Below are positions 52,582-61,202 of a DNA stretch of 64,000 nucleotides, piece by piece; positions within the stretch are counted from its first letter, which is position 1, and every line of letters begins with the position of its first letter. The notes beneath the pieces were generated by a model. It was not told the DNA's origin, made no database searches, and was given only the letters and a program-made list of their open reading frames with translations. This DNA comes from JBBQXH01 sp963710975 (GTDB taxonomy: Bacteria; Actinomycetota; Thermoleophilia; Gaiellales; Gaiellaceae). The position numbers and the translations under genes were made by a program. Where the stretch lies: contig CAVQCG010000004.1 of NCBI GenBank assembly GCA_963710975.1, positions 310,001 through 374,000 of the forward strand, read 5' to 3'.

Positions 52582-53079
52582 ATGCAGCGCCCCCTCGACC
52601 CCGCCAGTCTCGGAGACCACCTCGATCGGCTGTACCGGGCCGCCTGGGCGCTCAGCGGTTCCCGAGAGGACGCCGAGGATCTCGTCCAGGAAACCTACGC
52701 GCGAGTCCTCGCCCGCCCGCGCCTCCTCCGCAGCGAGGACGACCTCGGCTATCTCCTGCGTGCGCTGCGCAACACGTTCCTGACGCAGAAGCGGACCGAG
52801 AGCCGCCGGCTGCGTCCGGACCCGCTTCCCGACGAGCTCGGTCTCATCGCCGACCCGCACGCGCTTCAGCCGGAGGCCGCGCTTGAGGCCGGCGAGCTCT
52901 ACGCCGCGGTCGCCGCGCTCCCCGACGATTTCCGCGACGTCCTCGTCGCCGTCGACATCACCGGGCTCTCCTACAAGGAGGCGGCACGCGCTCTGCACAT
53001 CCGCCAGGGGACCGTGATGAGTCGCCTCTACCGCGCCCGGCAACAGGTCGTGCGCCGGATCGAAAGCGGCTCAGCCTGA
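52582..53079 (+). CDS. ECF-family RNA polymerase sigma factor
   Basis: 165 aa from ATG 52582 (an ATG at 52513 would add 23 unlike residues). Sigma2: LDRLYRAAWALSG, REDAEDLVQETYARVLARPR, GYLLRALRNTFLTQKR. Sigma4: AAVAALPDDFRDVLVAVDIT, GLSYKEAARALHIRQGTVMS, RLYRARQQVVRRI. Complete. Closely similar to the truncated sigma at 49003. The convergent neighbour is an anti-sigma-like protein whose stop overlaps by 9 bases. Confidence 0.9.
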   Translation: MQRPLDPASLGDHLDRLYRAAWALSGSREDAEDLVQETYARVLARPRLLRSEDDLGYLLRALRNTFLTQKRTESRRLRPDPLPDELGLIADPHALQPEAALEAGELYAAVAALPDDFRDVLVAVDITGLSYKEAARALHIRQGTVMSRLYRARQQVVRRIESGSA

Positions 53080-53763
53080 GTCGTCGACGTCGAGTGTTCC
53101 GACGAGGACCTTCTCGCCCGACGAGGTCTGGTCGCCATCGGCCTGCTCGCGCGTGACAGTCAGCGTCGTGAACTCGTTCGGCGAAACGCCCGCCCAGAGC
53201 GTGACCCTCTGGCCCTCGTTGAAGGTTCCGACCGGGACGAGCACGCCCGCGGGGTCGCGGAGCCACGCTTCGTAGAAGCGTCCGTCCGCGAGGCGAGGAA
53301 GTCCGGTGGCGTCGAGCTCGATCCGCCAGCCCGAGGACGTCTTGGTCAGGGTCGCCTCGCCCCTGGCGCCGGGCGCGAGCGCGGTCGCTGCGAGGGCAGC
53401 CTGGAAGCGCTCGTCGTAGCTGCCCGAGTTGAACACGGCCAACCCAATCGCGACGGCCGCCACGATCGCAGCACTCGCGGAAGCGGCGATGAGGATGAGC
53501 CGACGCGGGGCCGGGCCGCGACGCGTGGGTCGTTGCGCGTCGATGCGCTCTCGCAGGCTCGCCGGCGCCTCGACCCCAGCCTCGGCGCTACGCACGAGCG
53601 CGAGTGCGCGCTGCTGCTCGGCGAGCCGCTCGGCGAGCTCAGGCGACGCCCCGACTCGTGCCTCGAGCGCGCCACGACGGTCGGGCGCGAGCGACCCGTC
53701 CGCGAGCGCCGCCAGCTCGGCGATCTCCTGACTGCCCAACTCGTCTTCTCGACGACGTCTCAT
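53071..53763 (-). CDS. RskA-like anti-sigma factor
   Basis: 230 aa. N-terminal cytoplasmic domain with EIAELAALADGSLAPDRRGA then LEARVGASPELAERLAEQQR (anti-sigma-type helical domain), one transmembrane helix (~92-112, ASAAIVAAVAIGLAVF) and an extracytoplasmic RskA/anti-sigma-K C-domain (GLPRLADGRFYEAWLRDPAG, FNEGQRVTLWAGVSP). Likely partner of the sigma factor at 52582. The convergent arrangement is unusual, as these pairs are normally co-directional. Confidence 0.8.
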   Translation of the reverse strand: MRRRREDELGSQEIAELAALADGSLAPDRRGALEARVGASPELAERLAEQQRALALVRSAEAGVEAPASLRERIDAQRPTRRGPAPRRLILIAASASAAIVAAVAIGLAVFNSGSYDERFQAALAATALAPGARGEATLTKTSSGWRIELDATGLPRLADGRFYEAWLRDPAGVLVPVGTFNEGQRVTLWAGVSPNEFTTLTVTREQADGDQTSSGEKVLVGTLDVDDSG

Positions 53764-54190
53764 CGACACAGTGACAGGAACGGTAGCTCCGGGTGCGCGA
53801 CGGCGTCGCGTCGCGCCGCCCGAGGGCCCGCACGTAGGAGATTCTTTGCTCGTCGCGCCAAACACGACTTCATCGCCCCGACTGGGACGCCGAGTGAGCG
53901 GCTGCAAACTCGAGCCGAGTCCAGGTGAAGGGCGCAGCAAGACCTCACACCGTGGATGACCCCGCTTCCGCCGAAGTTATTCCCGCGCGTGATGAGGATT
54001 CCGACGCGGGCTAGAACGCAACCGCCGGCGGTTTCAATCCTTCCGCGGCGTCTACGCGGCGCTCGCGGTGCGCGCTCGTGTTCCTGAGAGCGTTTCGGTG
54101 CGCACACCACGGATCTCCGCCAGAGCGGGAATAGGCGTCGGTCTGCCGGTGTCTCCATGCACGAGGTCACCCACTCTGAAAGGAACAAGC
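53764..54190. other. 427-base stretch without a supported gene
   Basis: No coding frame with motifs. It must hold promoters for the minus-strand anti-sigma gene and the plus-strand Usp-like gene; I see no consensus match. Confidence 0.45.
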
Positions 54191-54604
54191 ATGAGCGCAG
54201 CAAGCCTCCATCGAACCGTCCGCGTGCTCATAATCGCTCTCGACACTGCGGTTCATACGGAGATGCCGGAGGCGGAAGTCCTGGTCGTCGCGCCAGCACT
54301 GAACTCGTGGCTTCGGCACTGGATGTCTGATGAGGATGCCGCCCGCCGCGGAGCGGAGGAGCGGGTCGCCGCGTTCGTCGAACGGCTGGAACATCGCGGA
54401 GTTCACGCAGAGGGCCGCGTGGGCGACGCCGATCCGCTCCTAGCGATCGCGGATGCACTGCGGACGTTTCAGGCCGACGAGATCGTAATCGCAGCCCTGC
54501 CCGAGCGCTCGACTCGGCTCGGGGACGAGCTCGTATCGCGTGCGCGCGACCGCTTCGGGCTCCCCGTCTTTCGCGCCGGGGAGTCGCTTTCACGTGCGGC
54601 GTAG
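54191..54604 (+). CDS. UspA-like small alpha/beta protein, unknown function (paralogue 2)
   Basis: 137 aa. VRVLIIALDTAVHTEMPEAE, VLVVAPALNSWLRHWM, DPLLAIADALRTFQADEIVI and RFGLPVFRAGES parallel the 134 aa protein at 41054. AAAGGAAC precedes ATG 54191. Probably a stand-alone nucleotide-binding or stress-related protein. Confidence 0.65.
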   Translation: MSAASLHRTVRVLIIALDTAVHTEMPEAEVLVVAPALNSWLRHWMSDEDAARRGAEERVAAFVERLEHRGVHAEGRVGDADPLLAIADALRTFQADEIVIAALPERSTRLGDELVSRARDRFGLPVFRAGESLSRAA

Positions 54605-54927
54605 CATGTCTCGACCTCCGCCGCGAAGCGCCACGATCGGACACAGAACAGGGGGTCAGTCGCTCGTCGGCTGCGTAGCGAGCACGATCCGTGTCCGAGG
54701 CCAGCCAGCCGAGCCGAATTACGAGAACAGGCGTCATCACGAATCTCTCCGACGCCTTCTCGATCAGCCGTCGAACGAGCGGGGGAATCTCGTCGACACT
54801 CGCTGCCGCCTCCCGGTCGCGATCAAGAGGCGAGTTCCAGCGATCCGTAGCTGACTCGGCGCGGCCAATGGGAACCGCATCAAGCCGTGCCCTGAGATAG
54901 TGGGGAGGCGTGCGCCGGACGGAATGA

Positions 54928-55295
54928 TACGAAGGGCCGATTGGCCAGCCAGACAACGGTGCCCACCCGAATGTAGGGGCCCTGGTCGTCAAGGCGGAGA
55001 TCGACGGGCAGACGCAATACTTCGGCGTCTGCACGGGCACGCTCGTCGCTGCTGACGTCTTTCTGACCGCCGCGCGGGGTGGCTCCTGCTAGCGATGAAT
55101 CCGTCCACGGGAAACGGTGGCACCTGCTCTGGCGACTCGGGCGGCCCCCACTTCCTCGGGGCGGGAGCTGGCGAGACCGACATCATCGTCTCGGTCACCT
55201 CCTGGGGCGATACGTACTGCCGCTCGACCGACTGGACAGCTCGGGTAGACACACAAGCGGCGCTGAACTTCATCGGCCAATACATCGACGACTGA
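54928..55295 (+). pseudogene. Trypsin-like (S1) protease with deleted core
   Basis: Frame 1 reads AHPNVGALVVKAEID, FGVCTGTLVAADVFLTAARG and stops at TAG near 55091, exactly where the catalytic LTAAHC should be. The next frame resumes NPSTGNGGTCSGDSGGPHFL with the catalytic Ser, through SVTSWGDTYCRSTDW and a normal end at 55295. The His and Asp of the triad and about 100 residues are missing. A clear deletion pseudogene. Confidence 0.8.
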
Positions 55296-55411
55296 ACCCC
55301 GCCCTCGGAACCTAGCGCGGGTCCAACCGTAACTCAGAGCCCACGGACGAACTGAACTGGCGCACGCGACACTCAAGACCGTATTCCCCCTGCAAATCGC
55401 GGTGACGACCC

Positions 55412-55458
55412 TTGTTCTCCAATACCGGGGGTTGCAGGTTCGAGTCCTGCCTGCCCTG
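55412..55458 (+). pseudogene. tRNA 3'-half remnant (tRNA-Trp-like)
   Basis: Anticodon-loop-like CTCCAAT is followed by a perfect T-arm GCAGG-TTCGAGT-CCTGC (55434-55450), then CTGCCCT and G as acceptor 3' strand. No D-arm or pairing 5' acceptor lies upstream. The anticodon CCA suggests Trp. No CCA end follows. Such 3' halves are typical attachment-site scars. Confidence 0.6.
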
Positions 55459-55767
55459 TTAGGCATCATCGAGCAAAAAGCGCCTCTGAGCAGGCAGCTT
55501 AGGTGCTATCCCTGGGCAGACGATCGCCACGGACAAGCCGCTCAGGGAGCAGGAGAGGCTACCCAAGCGGAACTAGGACCGTCGCAAAACCATCGCGCAC
55601 CCTGGATATCGATCGGGTTCGTCCCCTTTGACCCGGTCAGTTGCGAGATGCAGGCCGCCGTTAAGAACAGGATCGTGATTGAGCCCGCGAAGGCCACGCG
55701 GCCCAGATGTGCGTCTGGCCATCGCACGTTCGGGCTGTCCGGTACTCGCTCCTGCGGACGGGCGTGT
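55459..55767. other. 309-base stretch without a supported gene
   Basis: A minus-strand 61-codon frame here has a hydrophobic stretch (ITILFLTAACISQL) but no ribosome site and no homology I recognise. Otherwise nothing. Confidence 0.4.
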
Positions 55768-57981
55768 TTAGCGACTGCTGGGTTGTTCGAGTGCTGCTCG
55801 CCCTGGTTGGACGCGTAGCGCGCGTGCGACGGGTTTGGGTAGCCACCAGTTCCAGCGCCCGGCTAGGCACATGATCGAGGGTACGAGGAGCGCCCGGATC
55901 ACGGTTGCGTCGAAGATGATCCCGGCTGCGAGCCCGATCCCGAACTGCTTGATGTCCGTGCCGGGGCCGGTGGAGAGCACGAAGAAGGCGAGTGCGAGCA
56001 CGAGGGCGGCGCTCGTCACGAGCTTGCCTGTCCGGGCCAGTCCGAGCGCGATCGACTCCTTGGTCTTTCCTGTTTCGTCGTAGGCCTCGCGCATGCGAGA
56101 GACCATGAAGACCTCGTAGTCCATAGATAGGCCGTACAGGAAGGCGAAGATCATCAGGGGGATCCAGGAGATGATGGCGTCGGTCGGGTGTATGTTCCAG
56201 ATCGCCTCGGCTCCGTGGCCTTGCTGGAAGATGAGGACGATGATCCCGAAGGCAGCGGCCAGCGAGATCAGGTTGAGAATCACTGCTTTGGCGGCGAGGA
56301 AGACGGAGCGGAAGGCGCGCATCAAGAGGACGAAGGTCAGCAGGATCACGAAGGCCAGCACGTAGGGGAACTTGCCGTAGACCGCGTGCACGAAGTCGCG
56401 GTCCTCGGGGGCCGTTCCGCCCAAGGTCAGCTGGATGTTCCCACCGATCTGGGTTTCGAGGGCGGGGAGCACGTCGTCTTGGAGGTTGGAGATCGTCTGG
56501 CGCACCGGCTTTGCCGCTCCGTCCTGGGAGGGGATGGCCTCCACTAGGGCGGTGTTGCCCTTGCGCCACGCGGGCGGTGCGGAGGCGCCGGCGATCCCGG
56601 GAGTCGTCTCGAGCCGCGAGACCACGGTGTCCAGCGCTTGCGACCCGGGGTTGCTCTCGATCAGCACGACGAAGGGCTTGACTGCGCCGGGCGAGATGCC
56701 CGATTCCGTGAGCAGGTTCAGGCCGACCACCGCGTCTTCCGTCTTGGCGCCGGCCAGGTCCTTGGCCTGTGCCTCGGCCGGGTTCAGCTGTACGGCGGGG
56801 ACGAGCAGCAGCGCCACGATCACCAGTCCCGCGGCGCCGATAGCGATCGGCCTGCGCATCACCAGGTGCGCCCAGCGCCACCAGAAGCCGGCCTCGAGGT
56901 CGGAGCCCTCCACGATCCGCTTGGGCATCACTCGCAGCGAGTTGATGCGGGTCCCGAGCAGCGACAGCAGCGCGGGCAGCATCGTGATCGCCACGAGCAC
57001 GGAGACAGCCGGGATCAGCATGCCGCCGATGCCGATCGAGCGGATGACGGGGACGGGGATGATCACCATCGAGAGCAGGCCGATCGCGACCGTCGATCCG
57101 GAGACGATCACGGAGCGGCCGGCGTGGGTCACGGTCTCGACCACGGCCGCCTCGACATCGCGGCCGTGCCGTAGCTCGTCGCGGAAGCGGAAGATCATCA
57201 GCAGCGCGTAGTCGATCGCCACCCCGAGGCCGACCAGGGCGACCAGGAACTGGACGATGATGGAGACGTCAGTGATGTAGGTCAGCAGCCAGATCAGCGT
57301 GAAGGTGTTCAGGATCGAGGCCACAGCGATCAGAACTGGCGTCAGCATTGCCGGGAGCGTCCCGAAGACGAAGAGCAGGATCACGAGCGCCCCGGCGCCT
57401 GCGATCAACGCCTCGGTCAACACGCTCGGGCCGCCTGCCTCGGTGCCCTGCGAGTCGTAGAGGGCGTCGCGCCCGGTTACGTGCGTCTCCACACCGGGTG
57501 GCGCGGCCCGCTCGAGCGCTGCGCGAATGTCGTCGAAGTGCGCGTCCGAGCTGAAGCTCGGCCGACCCGGCGGATAGAACGTGGCGAAAGTCGTGTGCCG
57601 GTCGCGGGAGACATACGCCAGGCTCCCCGTCGTGAAGTAGGACGAGGTACGAAACTGCGGGAACTCCTCCGAAACCCGGGCGAGCGTGTCGCGCGCTGCC
57701 GTGCTCTCGGTCACGTCGCCCTTGACGCGCAGCACCGCGACGTTCGGGGCCTGCGCACCCGACCCGAAGGTGTCAAGCGTCCGCTGGTTGGCCTCGTACG
57801 CCGAGAACCCCGGGATCGAGAACTGCTCGAGCCAGCGCGTCGACACCTGCTGCGCCGAGAAAACGCCGAAGATCGTGAGCACGATCCAAAAGACGACAAC
57901 CAGCCGACGATGCCGCATAACGAAGCGAGCGAGGCGCGCCAGCGCCGACGGCGCAGCCCTCCCTTGTTGGTTCGTGCTCAT
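55768..57981 (-). CDS. MMPL family RND transporter
   Basis: 737 aa. Twelve-helix layout with two large extracytoplasmic loops: TM1 (~28-48), a loop with FSIPGFSAYEANQRTLDTFG, then a five-helix bundle including GVAIDYALLMIFRFRDEL; the repeat ends GLSMDYEVFMVSRMREAYDE. The GxxxDY pairs are the proton-relay signature of MmpL/HpnN proteins. Probably exports lipids or drugs. ATG 57981 follows AGAGGAA. No intact regulator gene nearby. Confidence 0.93.
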   Translation of the reverse strand: MSTNQQGRAAPSALARLARFVMRHRRLVVVFWIVLTIFGVFSAQQVSTRWLEQFSIPGFSAYEANQRTLDTFGSGAQAPNVAVLRVKGDVTESTAARDTLARVSEEFPQFRTSSYFTTGSLAYVSRDRHTTFATFYPPGRPSFSSDAHFDDIRAALERAAPPGVETHVTGRDALYDSQGTEAGGPSVLTEALIAGAGALVILLFVFGTLPAMLTPVLIAVASILNTFTLIWLLTYITDVSIIVQFLVALVGLGVAIDYALLMIFRFRDELRHGRDVEAAVVETVTHAGRSVIVSGSTVAIGLLSMVIIPVPVIRSIGIGGMLIPAVSVLVAITMLPALLSLLGTRINSLRVMPKRIVEGSDLEAGFWWRWAHLVMRRPIAIGAAGLVIVALLLVPAVQLNPAEAQAKDLAGAKTEDAVVGLNLLTESGISPGAVKPFVVLIESNPGSQALDTVVSRLETTPGIAGASAPPAWRKGNTALVEAIPSQDGAAKPVRQTISNLQDDVLPALETQIGGNIQLTLGGTAPEDRDFVHAVYGKFPYVLAFVILLTFVLLMRAFRSVFLAAKAVILNLISLAAAFGIIVLIFQQGHGAEAIWNIHPTDAIISWIPLMIFAFLYGLSMDYEVFMVSRMREAYDETGKTKESIALGLARTGKLVTSAALVLALAFFVLSTGPGTDIKQFGIGLAAGIIFDATVIRALLVPSIMCLAGRWNWWLPKPVARALRVQPGRAALEQPSSR

Positions 57982-58340
57982 CACATTCCTCTCATATCTC
58001 TTCCCTGGACTCCAGCCCGGCGGCACTCTCGGTTGAGTCCCTGGCGACTCTACCGGTCTCGAAAGCGGGCCCAGCGAGGCTTCCCGAAGCCCCGCGTCAT
58101 CCTCGCGAAAAGAGCGGGTACCCAGGTCATGTATGCGGTCCTTTCACGTTCGACGGTCTCGGACATCAGACCGCCGCCCTTCCGCCCCGTGGCTCTCGTG
58201 GGCGGCGGGTGGCCTGCCTCCTTGCCCGTCCCTTCTCACTCTGGGCGTTGGCTTGCCTCGCCGCCCGACCACGATCATCCCATCATTGCGTAAAGCCCGT
58301 TGTCAAGACAGGCGCCGGGGCCGTTGGCCAGCGGCTTTGC
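57982..58340. other. 359-base stretch without a supported gene; presumed MMPL promoter region
   Basis: On the minus strand a perfect TTGACA lies at 58306-58301, but the hexamer 17 bases on (ATGGGA) is a poor -10. A second promoter cannot be placed. Confidence 0.4.
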
Positions 58341-59519
58341 TCAATGTTTTCGTACAGTCCGAGGGAGGTTCGGGTTCGTGGGTACGCGCTCGTGAACCGG
58401 CCGCTGCGGGTACAGACGAGCCGAGTTGGGCAACGAACAAGGCGGAGCAAACCCCACCAAGCCCCGCTGGATATCGAACACCACGTCGTACTGGAAGAAC
58501 GGAACCAATCCCAGGTTTACGTAGGCCGCCTTGCCGCTGCTCTGTGTGACGGCGACCTGGTTGACGCCCAGCGTCCGGCCCGTGCGGAGATCGAGCAACT
58601 CGGTGCCCTCGGCCGTCACGCGGAACCGGGCGCCGGGGATGACCTGGGTCGGGACTTCCGGGGAAGTGAGGAGCGCGTCGGGGAGCATCAGCTTGCCGTG
58701 CTGGTGGATATTCGTCGTGGGTCCGCCGGTATCGAGGATCGCTCCGGTCCGGAACGAGTACGAGGCTCCGTTGCCGCGCAACAAGAACCTGGCGGCGAAC
58801 AGCTTCTGTGCGTAGGTTGGGCGATTGCTGTTCGGGAATGGTGGGGACTGTCTGACGGCCCGCATCGTGATCCACGACGTGACCCGGGAGCGGATCGCTC
58901 TGGTGAGCCCGATTACGAGGCTCGGCCCAAAAGCCGAGCAGCCAAGCTGGACAGCGAACCCGCTCGACAAATTGCCGGTGAGTTGTGGCAGCACTGCGAA
59001 CAGGCCATTCTGCTCACGCAGCCCGGAGCCGAAGTCGCCGAAGAAGCGCCCGTACAGCGGCGGCCGGCCAGCAGCGACATCGTCGGCCCAGCTTGACTCA
59101 CCGCTCGGCCCGAAGGATGTGCCTGAGGCGTCGGTGATCTTCGCCACCTCGACCTCGGCCTCGACCTCGCCGACGGTGGTGGGTATCCCGACGGTAGTCC
59201 GCACTTGCTCAGCCTGGAACGTCAAGCCGCTCCCGTAGGACTGCTCGATCGTCGGGGCCGGCACCGGATCGAAAACCGGCCACCAGAGTGGGTTGTACGC
59301 CGCATAGAAACCCGACGAGCCGGTGTCGAACGTATAGAGCCGGCGCGGCCCACCGCCGAGGCGAAGCTCGATCCCGATCTTGAGCTGGCCGCCGCCGATC
59401 GGAACGATCGTGAGCGGCACAGTCGCCGTCTGTGGCCCAGCCAACGCTGCTGCCGGGGGGCTGAACAGCATTAGCACAAGCACGACCACCGCCCCCATGA
59501 ACCAGCGTTGCGTCTTCAC
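58341..59519 (-). CDS. Secreted pepsin-like (bilobal) aspartic protease homologue
   Basis: 392 aa. Signal peptide ~1-28 (AVVVLVLMLFSPPAAALAG). The first Asp motif is YTFDTGSSGFY near residue 67 and the second TGAILDTGGPTTN near residue 262, each followed by a hydrophobic-Gly segment, as in A1-type two-lobed aspartic proteases. Bacterial DUF3443-like proteins share this arrangement and are an alternative. GTG 59519 with TAGGGT 6 bases upstream. The next-to-last block VNLGLVPFFQYDVVFDIQRG resembles the pepsin C-terminal strand pair. Confidence 0.7.
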   Translation of the reverse strand: MKTQRWFMGAVVVLVLMLFSPPAAALAGPQTATVPLTIVPIGGGQLKIGIELRLGGGPRRLYTFDTGSSGFYAAYNPLWWPVFDPVPAPTIEQSYGSGLTFQAEQVRTTVGIPTTVGEVEAEVEVAKITDASGTSFGPSGESSWADDVAAGRPPLYGRFFGDFGSGLREQNGLFAVLPQLTGNLSSGFAVQLGCSAFGPSLVIGLTRAIRSRVTSWITMRAVRQSPPFPNSNRPTYAQKLFAARFLLRGNGASYSFRTGAILDTGGPTTNIHQHGKLMLPDALLTSPEVPTQVIPGARFRVTAEGTELLDLRTGRTLGVNQVAVTQSSGKAAYVNLGLVPFFQYDVVFDIQRGLVGFAPPCSLPNSARLYPQRPVHERVPTNPNLPRTVRKH

Positions 59520-59858
59520 GTCATGACCCTAGCGGCCGGAACGAGCTGCGACCGTGGGCGCAGGAGGGAAGACGCGGCCGCGGATCGGCTGCTCGTGAGG
59601 CGTTGCCGAAAGCCGGGAGGCTCCATGTCAGGGCCTCTCGGCGCCCGTCGGTCTGGGTCGCAGGTTGGTCGCACAGTGGTCGCACAGCCGGCGGTCAGCG
59701 CGTCGAAAAATGTCGGCTCCGGCACGTCCTCGCCGAGGAGAGAGACGTACACGTCGAGCGTGAAGGACGGCTTGTGATGTCCGAGCCAGCGTTGCACCTG
59801 CAGGGCGTTCCAGTCGCGCCGGAACAGCATCGTCGCGCAGGTGTGCGAGGACGAACGG
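59516..59858 (-). pseudogene. C-terminal remnant of a tyrosine recombinase (phage/XerD-type integrase)
   Basis: The minus strand reads HTCATMLFRRDWNALQVQRW then LGHHKPSFTLDVYVSLLGED and VPEPTFFDA. This contains the HTCA motif, the LGHH box and the nucleophile Tyr. The preceding ALR of the HxxR box and the whole N-terminal and core-binding domains are absent. The stop at 59516 overlaps the protease gene start. Evidence of a past integrated element. Confidence 0.75.
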
Positions 59859-60009
59859 CCACTCGCCGTTCATCCAGCGACAGTAAGGGGAGGTCCATTG
59901 GTTTGCGGCACCCTCGAACATTGAAGCCTCCTTCGGGATCGCAGAGGAGATGCAATGTCCGTGCCGGCTCCCACGTCTCCGGCTCCGACTGCGTCCCCGA
60001 CAAGACCGT

Positions 60010-60298
60010 GGGCTTCACACTATTTCACGTAGAAACTGAGATCCATTGCGCGAAAGGCATTGGTCGGCATCTTTTCAGTGGTGGTGAAGCCTGGCGCGGA
60101 CTTCTCATGGGTGCGGTCACGTCGGTCATCGTCATGATGCTGCTTCTGCTCAGCTCGCTCGACAGGCCGTTCCATGCTGGGGTCGGCGGTCTCCGACCCG
60201 TCGCCATGGAGCGAACCCTGCGGATCGCCGATGAGGCGCTAGGAGCCATCCGCTCCGACGTTCGGATCCCGTGTGACGAGAGGGGAGGTCTCGTCTGA
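60010..60298 (+). pseudogene. C-terminal remnant of a DUF4239 membrane protein
   Basis: GVGFT-like upstream noise gives way to AWRGLLMGAVTSVIVMMLLL then LSSLDRPFHAGVGGLRPVAM and ERTLRIADEAL. This is the last transmembrane helix and conserved D-R-P-F-x-G-x-G tail of DUF4239 (bestrophin-like) proteins. The N-terminal ~170 residues are missing. The stop overlaps the next start as CTGA. Confidence 0.6.
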
Positions 60299-60933
60299 GT
60301 CCGGTCGAGCACGAACGCGCCGATTGGGTCGAGCTCGTGGCGACCGTGTTTCTCGCTCTGGCGACTGTCGCCACCGCTTGGAGCGGGTATCAGGCGAGCA
60401 GGTGGAACGGCGAGCAGGCGAAGGCGTTCAGTCGGGCGAACGCGGCGCGGGTCGAGTCGACGCGCGCCTCCGCGCTCGCTGATGCACAGACGGAGATCGA
60501 CGTGGCGACCTTCACGCAGTGGATCGACGCGTACGCGCAGCATGAGACCCGCTTGGCCGACTTCTATTTCAAGCGCTTTCGTCCTGAGTTCAAGCCGGCA
60601 GTGGACACCTGGATCGCCACGAAACCTCTCCAGAACTCGAACGCGCCTCTGACGCCGTTCGCGATGCCGGAGTACCAGCTCGCCGCACGTGTAGAGGCAA
60701 AGCAACTCGAAGCGGAGGCAGATGCGGTGTCCGCCGAGGCAAGGACCGACGTGCAGCGCGCGACCGACTACGTGCTCGCCGTCGTGCTTTTCGCTGCCAC
60801 GCTGTTCTTCGCCGGAATGAGTGCGAAGCTTCGGACGAGACGTCTTCGGGTCGTACTGCTCTCGTTCGGTGTCGCCCTCTTCGTCGGCACCGTCGCCTGG
60901 ATCGCCACGTTCCCAGTGAGCGTCTCGACATGA
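60295..60933 (+). CDS. Membrane protein, two to three helices, unknown function
   Basis: 212 aa if started at CTG 60295. From the first conventional start (GTG 60337) it would lose VEHERADWVELVAT, which belongs to the domain. GGGGAGG (60282-60288) is spaced 6 bases from the CTG and 48 from the GTG, so the CTG is favoured. Helix 1 (~15-33), WSGYQASRWNGEQAKAFSRA, a long helical periplasmic region and two C-terminal helices (~160-205). Coupled to the DUF4239 remnant by CTGA overlap. Confidence 0.65.
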   Translation: MSPVEHERADWVELVATVFLALATVATAWSGYQASRWNGEQAKAFSRANAARVESTRASALADAQTEIDVATFTQWIDAYAQHETRLADFYFKRFRPEFKPAVDTWIATKPLQNSNAPLTPFAMPEYQLAARVEAKQLEAEADAVSAEARTDVQRATDYVLAVVLFAATLFFAGMSAKLRTRRLRVVLLSFGVALFVGTVAWIATFPVSVST

Positions 60934-61202
60934 GCTGGCCAACGGTCTCGGCCTGGACTCGGGCACGGCGGGGTATCGACGTACCTCTTCGGGGATGTCA
61001 GCCTGGCGGAGACAGCACCGATGATCGTCCACATCGGATGATGGCCCGGCCGAGGCATCGGTACTACTGTTCGCGTTCTGCCTTTCGCATCGCTCATCGT
61101 GGTGGATGCCGAGTTCGCCCGCGACGTTCTGTCGGGTGATGTCGAGCGCTGGCAGCTGACGACAGGGAGAACCAGCACCCATCCGGAAAGGGGATGACGT
61201 AC

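Noticed and set aside
55542..55727. 61-codon minus-strand frame with lipoprotein-like hydrophobic start
   Set aside because: No ribosome site, the hydrophobic part is internal and the C-terminal half is not protein-like.
58301..58306. Perfect minus-strand TTGACA upstream of the MMPL gene
   Set aside because: No acceptable -10 at 16-18 bases, so I did not call a promoter.
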